DNA of 64,000 nt from JBNPEO01 sp050490315. Lineage in GTDB: Bacteria > Actinomycetota > Actinomycetes > Actinomycetales > Micrococcaceae. The notes under the pieces were generated by a model. That model saw only the letters and a list, made by a program, of their open reading frames with translations, made no database searches and was not told the DNA's origin. This document shows positions 59,761 through 64,000 of the stretch, piece by piece. The DNA is taken from the NCBI RefSeq assembly GCF_050490315.1, contig NZ_JBNPEO010000005.1:62001-126000 (forward strand). Direction: 5' to 3'. A program made the translations under genes and the position numbers. Within the stretch, counting starts at the first letter, position 1; each line of letters opens with the position of its first letter.

Positions 59761-59796
59761 AGGAGCCCCGGACTATGGTTCGGGGCTCCTTTTTGT
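59761..59796 (+). terminator. Intrinsic terminator of tRNA-Ser
   Basis: AGGAGCCCCG (59761-59770) and CGGGGCTCCT (59781-59790), followed by TTTTTG. Confidence 0.95.
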
Positions 59797-59949
59797 TTGC
59801 CCAATTGCCACAATCCCTTGCATGCTGACGTGAGTCTCGCCACACTGGAAGGGGTGGTTTATCGGCCCCAAGTTGTCAACGTTGGGAAGTCAGCCTTGAG
59901 AGGCAAGCACGGGCCAAATGCGGGATTCGTCCGCAAATGGCCCAAAGTC

Positions 59950-61089
59950 ATGGCTAGGTCACTAGGTTCGGTGCTGGCTACCGCATTGCTCTTTGGCGCC
60001 CTTGGTTCCGAATCCCCGGCACTCAGTACAAAACCGTCAAGCCTTCAAGCGGTCAACGACGCCGCAACGGTTCCGGTGGCAGCGGGGCCCTATGCGCTGG
60101 TCGCTTTTGATCGGTCCTCTATTCAATCGGTCAGTGCCTCTGGGAAGCGCCAACTCAACGTAGCTTCCAAACAACTTCGCCGCCCACCGGTAGGTTCATT
60201 CTCAGCCCCGCTCGAAGCTCTGGTTCCAAGTTCTCCGTTCGGCAGCCGGATTAGTCCCATTACGGGTGACCCCACCGAATTCCACTGGGGCCAGGACTAT
60301 GCTGCGGCCTGCGGAACTCGGGTTTATGCGGCCGACGCCGGTGTGGTGCGGGCGGTTGGTTGGCACTTGTGGGGCGGCGGCAACCGTGTGGAGATTGACC
60401 ACGGCAATGGGCTGATCACCACGTATAACCATCTTCAAGGGATTGCCGTTCACAAAGGCGATTCGGTGGATGTGGGGCAGGTCATCGCAAAAGTTGGCAC
60501 CACTGGATCTTCCACGGGTTGCCACTTGCACTTTGAAGTCATCAAAAATGGCAAGCATGGTGACCCGCTCGGCTACAAAATGATCGCCATCAAACAAGTG
60601 GACCGCCTTGGCAATATCCCCATGACTGACTACTCGCCAGGAGCCGGGAAGAAACCTGACGCGACTCCCGCTTGGGCGGTCCCGGTCCTAGAGCCGGTGG
60701 TGAAACCCAGTACCCCTGGGGTCATCAAAGATGACGACGCCCACCCGAGCGTCCCGCCGAAGACGCCTACAACTGCGCCCACCAATTCGTCCACAGCGTC
60801 ACCAAGCACCGCATCACCGACTACAAAACCAACCACGACGCCGAGTGCCTCACCGTCCGCTTCGCCCCCCGCCTCACCAACGGCGACATTACCCGGTACT
60901 GTCACACCATCAGCAGAACCCACGGACATGCCGTCCGCTACGCCCTCCACATCGCCGAGCACGTCACCCAGCGCATCACCCACGGTTTCGCTGACAGCAT
61001 CCCCAGTGGATTCACCCACCACGGCACCTAGCGAGTCGACGAGCTCGTTAGAGAGCGCTACGGCTATTGCAACCACACCCACGAAGTAA
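59950..61089 (+). CDS. Secreted M23-family metallopeptidase with Ser/Thr/Pro tail
   Basis: A ~379-residue exported protein: a hydrophobic signal segment (SLGSVLATALLFGAL) near the start, a LytM/M23 domain around residues 75-210 with zinc ligands in EFHWGQDYAAACG (HxxxD) and STGCHLHFEV (HxH), and a ~130-residue tail of Ser, Thr, Pro and Ala with no folded domain. It probably cleaves peptidoglycan cross-bridges in the wall. ATG 59950 has no clear ribosome site; GTG 59830 or TTG 59896 upstream are possible and would lengthen the N-terminus. Confidence 0.85.
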   Translation: MARSLGSVLATALLFGALGSESPALSTKPSSLQAVNDAATVPVAAGPYALVAFDRSSIQSVSASGKRQLNVASKQLRRPPVGSFSAPLEALVPSSPFGSRISPITGDPTEFHWGQDYAAACGTRVYAADAGVVRAVGWHLWGGGNRVEIDHGNGLITTYNHLQGIAVHKGDSVDVGQVIAKVGTTGSSTGCHLHFEVIKNGKHGDPLGYKMIAIKQVDRLGNIPMTDYSPGAGKKPDATPAWAVPVLEPVVKPSTPGVIKDDDAHPSVPPKTPTTAPTNSSTASPSTASPTTKPTTTPSASPSASPPASPTATLPGTVTPSAEPTDMPSATPSTSPSTSPSASPTVSLTASPVDSPTTAPSESTSSLESATAIATTPTK

Positions 61090-61146
61090 TTCCCAGCTAA
61101 AAGTGTTTGGCTTAGGTGAGTAGCTCCATCGACCGTGAGGAAAACC

Positions 61147-61632
61147 ATGACTTCCCTGTACAGCACACCCTTGACTATGAGCGACGGCACCGAGACCACA
61201 TTCGGACGCTTCGAAGGCAAAGCCGTTCTGGTAGTCAACGTCGCATCTAAATGTGGCTTCACTCCGCAATACGAGGGACTTCAGAAGCTGTACACCACTT
61301 ACAAGGACCAAGGCCTGGACATCCTTGGAGTGCCTTGCAACCAGTTCGCTGGACAAGAACCGGGCACCGATGAGGAGATCGCAGAGTTCTGCCAGGTCAA
61401 CTTCGGTGTGACGTTCCCCTTAACTCAAAAAGCCAACGTGCGTGGCAAGGACCAGCACCCGCTCTACGCTGAGCTCACTAAGTTCAAAAACGGCATCCTG
61501 CCGGGGCTCATCAAATGGAACTTTGAAAAGTTTCTTGTCAGCCGCGACGGCAAGATCCTGGCCCGGTTCGGCTCAAAGGTGGAGCCGGATGCACCCGAGT
61601 TGATCGCCGCCGTCGAAAGCGCCTTGGCATAG
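61147..61632 (+). CDS. Glutathione peroxidase-family thiol peroxidase
   Basis: A 161-residue enzyme that reduces peroxides. Catalytic Cys is in VVNVASKCGFTPQYEGL (Cys replaces selenocysteine), followed by LGVPCNQFAGQEPG (Gln) and LIKWNFEKFLV (Trp/Asn), so the tetrad is intact. Because actinobacteria use mycothiol rather than glutathione, the reductant is more likely thioredoxin or mycothiol. ATG 61147 follows GAGGAAA. Confidence 0.95.
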   Translation: MTSLYSTPLTMSDGTETTFGRFEGKAVLVVNVASKCGFTPQYEGLQKLYTTYKDQGLDILGVPCNQFAGQEPGTDEEIAEFCQVNFGVTFPLTQKANVRGKDQHPLYAELTKFKNGILPGLIKWNFEKFLVSRDGKILARFGSKVEPDAPELIAAVESALA

Positions 61633-61775
61633 AGCCCTAAGGCGAGAATCAATTCGTGCCCCTTTCCGCAACATGCCGGGAAAACTTTGCATGTTGTTTG
61701 CCTTTTGTCTGGTTTGATAAGGGTTACTGGGGGTACAGAGGAGACGCCGTCTCTTCACGAGTGCTAAGGGCAGCA

Positions 61776-62720
61776 ATGGAGCTCATCGAGGCCGAACATC
61801 CACGGCCACGCCATGTTTTGGTTCACCTCAGCGACACCCACCTGGTGGGCGGTCCGGAAGCTCTTTACGGAGCGGTGGACGCCGAGGGCCGGTTACGGCA
61901 GTTGATGGGCGAGTTTCTTGCCTCAGGACTCCGGCCAGAAGCCATCATTCTTACCGGCGATCTGACGGACAAGGGAGAACCGGCTGCCTACCGGAAATTG
62001 CGCGGAATCCTTGATCCCGTTTGCCAAGAGTCCGGGGCCCGCCTGATTTTGGCCATGGGCAACCATGACGATCGGGCGAATTTCCGTACTGAGCTCCTGG
62101 ATGAACCCGGCCACAGTGGCCCGGTGGACGCCGTCTATTCAGTCAACGGCCTGCGGGTGATCACTTTGGACACCACAGTTCCGGGCTTTCACCACGGCGA
62201 AATTAGTACCGAGCAGCTTCAGTGGTTGGCCCACGAGTTGGAAACTCCAGCCCCGGACGGCACCATTTTGGCCATGCACCACCCGCCGGTGCCGAGTGTT
62301 TTGGACCTTGCAGTTTTGGTGGAGCTGCGCGGCCAGGCAGCCCTTGCAGAGGTGTTGCGGAACTCGGATGTCCGCACCATTTTGGCTGGTCACCTGCATT
62401 ATTCGACGACGGCGAGCTTCGCCGGCATTCCGGTTTCAGTGGCCTCGGCCAGTTGTTACACCCAAGACCTGACTGTTGCTGTGGGCGGTACACGCGGGCA
62501 GGATGGTGCGCAGGCGTTCAACTTGGTACACGTTTACGAGCACACTGTGGTCCACTCAGTGGTGCCACTGGGAAGCAGTGTCACGGTGGGCGAGTATGTG
62601 GATGCTGCCGAAACTCAGCGCAGGCTGGCCGCGGCAGGAATTCGGATTCCTGAACGCGCAGCCCAAACTGGCATGATGCGGACGGTTTCTCCCGGGACTA
62701 GTTCTCCCAGGGTGCTTTGA
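61776..62720 (+). CDS. Calcineurin-like metallophosphoesterase (CpdA-type)
   Basis: A 314-residue phosphodiesterase with the five metal-binding motifs: LSDTHLVG (DxH), LTGDLTDKG (GDxxD), AMGNHDDR (GNHD), AMHHPP and AGHLHYS (GHxH). This order matches class III cyclic nucleotide phosphodiesterase/Icc, so cAMP or related diesters are likely substrates. ATG 61776 follows AAGGG. Its 3' end overlaps the convergent Stealth gene by 23 bases. Confidence 0.88.
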   Translation: MELIEAEHPRPRHVLVHLSDTHLVGGPEALYGAVDAEGRLRQLMGEFLASGLRPEAIILTGDLTDKGEPAAYRKLRGILDPVCQESGARLILAMGNHDDRANFRTELLDEPGHSGPVDAVYSVNGLRVITLDTTVPGFHHGEISTEQLQWLAHELETPAPDGTILAMHHPPVPSVLDLAVLVELRGQAALAEVLRNSDVRTILAGHLHYSTTASFAGIPVSVASASCYTQDLTVAVGGTRGQDGAQAFNLVHVYEHTVVHSVVPLGSSVTVGEYVDAAETQRRLAAAGIRIPERAAQTGMMRTVSPGTSSPRVL

Positions 62721-64000
62721 TCGGGAAGTAGCGTTCCAAGAATTCAACAACCTTTTCTTCGCGTTCATCGGCTGGGACCTCGGGGAAACTGCCGTCATTC
62801 AGGCAGAAGAAATCCATGTTCCGCTTGGCTAAGAGCTTGGGCAGATATTTCAGGCCGGAACGCATGGTGGTGTCTACGTACCGAACCTTGGCGTTGGTTT
62901 GTGTCACTGCACGCCCGGTGAGCAAGGCGAAGTAGTGGTAGAACGAGTTGGTCACGGAGATGTTGTCAGCTGCACGGAAACGGCTGGCCGCAGTTTTGCG
63001 GAACTCTTCGGGGAATTCCTTCTCGATCTGCTCCACGACGCTGCGGCGCAGTGGTGCAGCGGAGTGTTCTAAGTGGCGTGTGGTGATCCGGCCGAAGCGG
63101 TTCCAGAGGAGTTTCCGGTTAACCCGGGCCGCGTTTTCAAAGCCGCTGCGCTCGGTGTCGCTCTCACCCAGCCCGATCCGGGTTTCTGCTTCGATGAACT
63201 TAGTGATGCCGCCCGGGGTGAAAAACATGTCTGGGCTGATGGGCCGGCCAAAAAACATGTCGTCATTGGAGTACAAGAAGTGCTCTGATAGACCGTCAAT
63301 TCGGTGAAGCTGGGATTCCACAGCTTGTGAGTTGTGAGTGGGTAGCACCGAGGTGTCTGCGAAGAATTCTTCGCTACGCACAATGGTTACGCCGGGGTGT
63401 TCGGCCAGCCAGTGCGGGGCGGGGGAGTCTGTGGCGATGAAGATCCGGCGCACCCAAGGGGCGAACATGTACACCGAGCGGAGCGCGTATTTCAGCTCGT
63501 CAATCTGGCGGAAGCGCGCCTCATGATCGTCGCCTTCGCCCACCACTACATCCGTCATCCGTGCTTTGCGTGCGGCTATGTACTCGGGTGAGGAGCCGTC
63601 TACCCAAGAGAACACCATATCCACGTCGAAGCGGATGTCGCTCGCGTGATCGGCGAACATATTTTCAATGGTGGGCCAAGAGTGGCCGTAGCGGTCCACG
63701 GTGCCGCGAACTGCATCTTGAGCCAGCATGGTGCGCCGGGTCAGGGAGTTTTCTATAGGCAACACCAGTTGCTCGCCTTCAAAGCTCCACAATTCCAGCT
63801 GCACACCAAGGGCCGCGCCGTACCGCAGCCCGCCCTTGGGTTCGATGCTGGGCCGGTAGAGGCGGAAGATCCGTGCCTTGGGGTTGGTGGAGAGCTTTCC
63901 ATCCGCAACGAGCAGTGAGCTTTTTTGTTTGGCATCAACCGTCATCGAGTAGAACGGCTCATTGAGGCAGGCAGCAACCAGCGCAGCACGCATCTTTTTG
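62698..64000 (-). CDS. Stealth-family sugar-phosphotransferase (5' end beyond window)
   Basis: At least 431 residues; the frame is still open at the window edge, so the start may lie outside (an internal ATG is at 63993). Conserved Stealth regions are seen: CR1 DMVFSWVDGSSPEY, CR2 FRQIDELKYALRSVYMFAPWVRRIFIATDS plus YSNDDMFFGRP, CR3 with EHSAAPLRRSVVEQIEKEFPEEFRKTAASRFR and SVTNSFYHYFAL, and a CR4-like end. This family, related to human GlcNAc-1-phosphotransferase, makes hexose-1-phosphate-linked capsule or wall polymers. No capsule cluster is visible inside the window. Confidence 0.88.
   Translation of the reverse strand, partial: KKMRAALVAACLNEPFYSMTVDAKQKSSLLVADGKLSTNPKARIFRLYRPSIEPKGGLRYGAALGVQLELWSFEGEQLVLPIENSLTRRTMLAQDAVRGTVDRYGHSWPTIENMFADHASDIRFDVDMVFSWVDGSSPEYIAARKARMTDVVVGEGDDHEARFRQIDELKYALRSVYMFAPWVRRIFIATDSPAPHWLAEHPGVTIVRSEEFFADTSVLPTHNSQAVESQLHRIDGLSEHFLYSNDDMFFGRPISPDMFFTPGGITKFIEAETRIGLGESDTERSGFENAARVNRKLLWNRFGRITTRHLEHSAAPLRRSVVEQIEKEFPEEFRKTAASRFRAADNISVTNSFYHYFALLTGRAVTQTNAKVRYVDTTMRSGLKYLPKLLAKRNMDFFCLNDGSFPEVPADEREEKVVEFLERYFPIKAPWEN

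Noticed and set aside
59710..59949. Extension of the M23 peptidase frame back to 59710
   Set aside because: It would begin inside tRNA-Ser and run through its terminator.

Overview
This is chromosomal DNA of a high-GC Gram-positive actinobacterium. The housekeeping set and protein style (fbaA followed by DUF3151, purSQL, recR/dnaX beside a small SRP RNA, lysC with an internal beta start, NgcEFG-type chitin-sugar uptake, many GTG/TTG starts) point to the Micrococcaceae, most likely Arthrobacter in the broad sense. The genus is inferred from protein resemblance, not from a marker gene. The sequence is draft: a run of ten Ns at 5026-5035 marks a scaffold gap inside a G/C-tract hairpin.

Layout. 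1-11.3 kb is mostly core genome: the end of a flavin monooxygenase, pyrE, a HAD phosphatase, a SpoU rRNA methylase, a DUF559-like protein, a secreted lipase, fbaA-DUF3151, thymidine kinase and a uracil-DNA glycosylase family protein. It is interspersed with three copies of a palindromic repeat (core arm GCCGAGTTGGCACTT). 11.4-15.4 kb is an accessory island: a decayed TPR gene fragment, a five-copy 8-bp tandem repeat, then a consensus promoter driving a 29-codon peptide gene, an unusually short cytochrome P450, a GNAT acetyltransferase and an MFS exporter. I read this as a minimal P450-modified RiPP cluster, and it is the most interesting item in the window. 15.5-22.3 kb is an NCS1 permease plus urease operon, ureABCEFGD. 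22.3-25.2 kb is a gluconate module (gntR, gntK, gntP). 25.4-29.4 kb holds purA and small metabolic genes. 29.4-35.7 kb has a large LuxR/LAL regulator facing an ngcEFG sugar ABC importer.

35.8-40.2 kb holds a DUF1206 membrane protein and purL-purQ-purS on the minus strand. 40.5-47.5 kb holds a YchJ protein, a secreted sialidase and a large secreted subtilisin-like protease. 47.6-49.5 kb encodes two related proteins resembling Streptomyces subtilisin inhibitor, right next to that protease. 49.9-52.0 kb is a reactive-sulfur module: a CstR-type repressor, two palindromic operators, a persulfide dioxygenase-rhodanese fusion and a 55-aa Cys-rich protein. 52-56.2 kb holds lysC, a YeiH exporter with a divergent LysR regulator, and recR. 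56.3-59.8 kb holds dnaX, the SRP RNA and tRNA-Ser(GGA). The window ends with an M23 peptidase, a glutathione peroxidase, a metallophosphoesterase and a Stealth-family glycosyl-phosphate transferase cut by the window edge.

Functionally the window suggests a soil or surface heterotroph that scavenges urea, gluconate, chitin-derived amino sugars, sialic acids and protein, and that may make a small cross-linked peptide.
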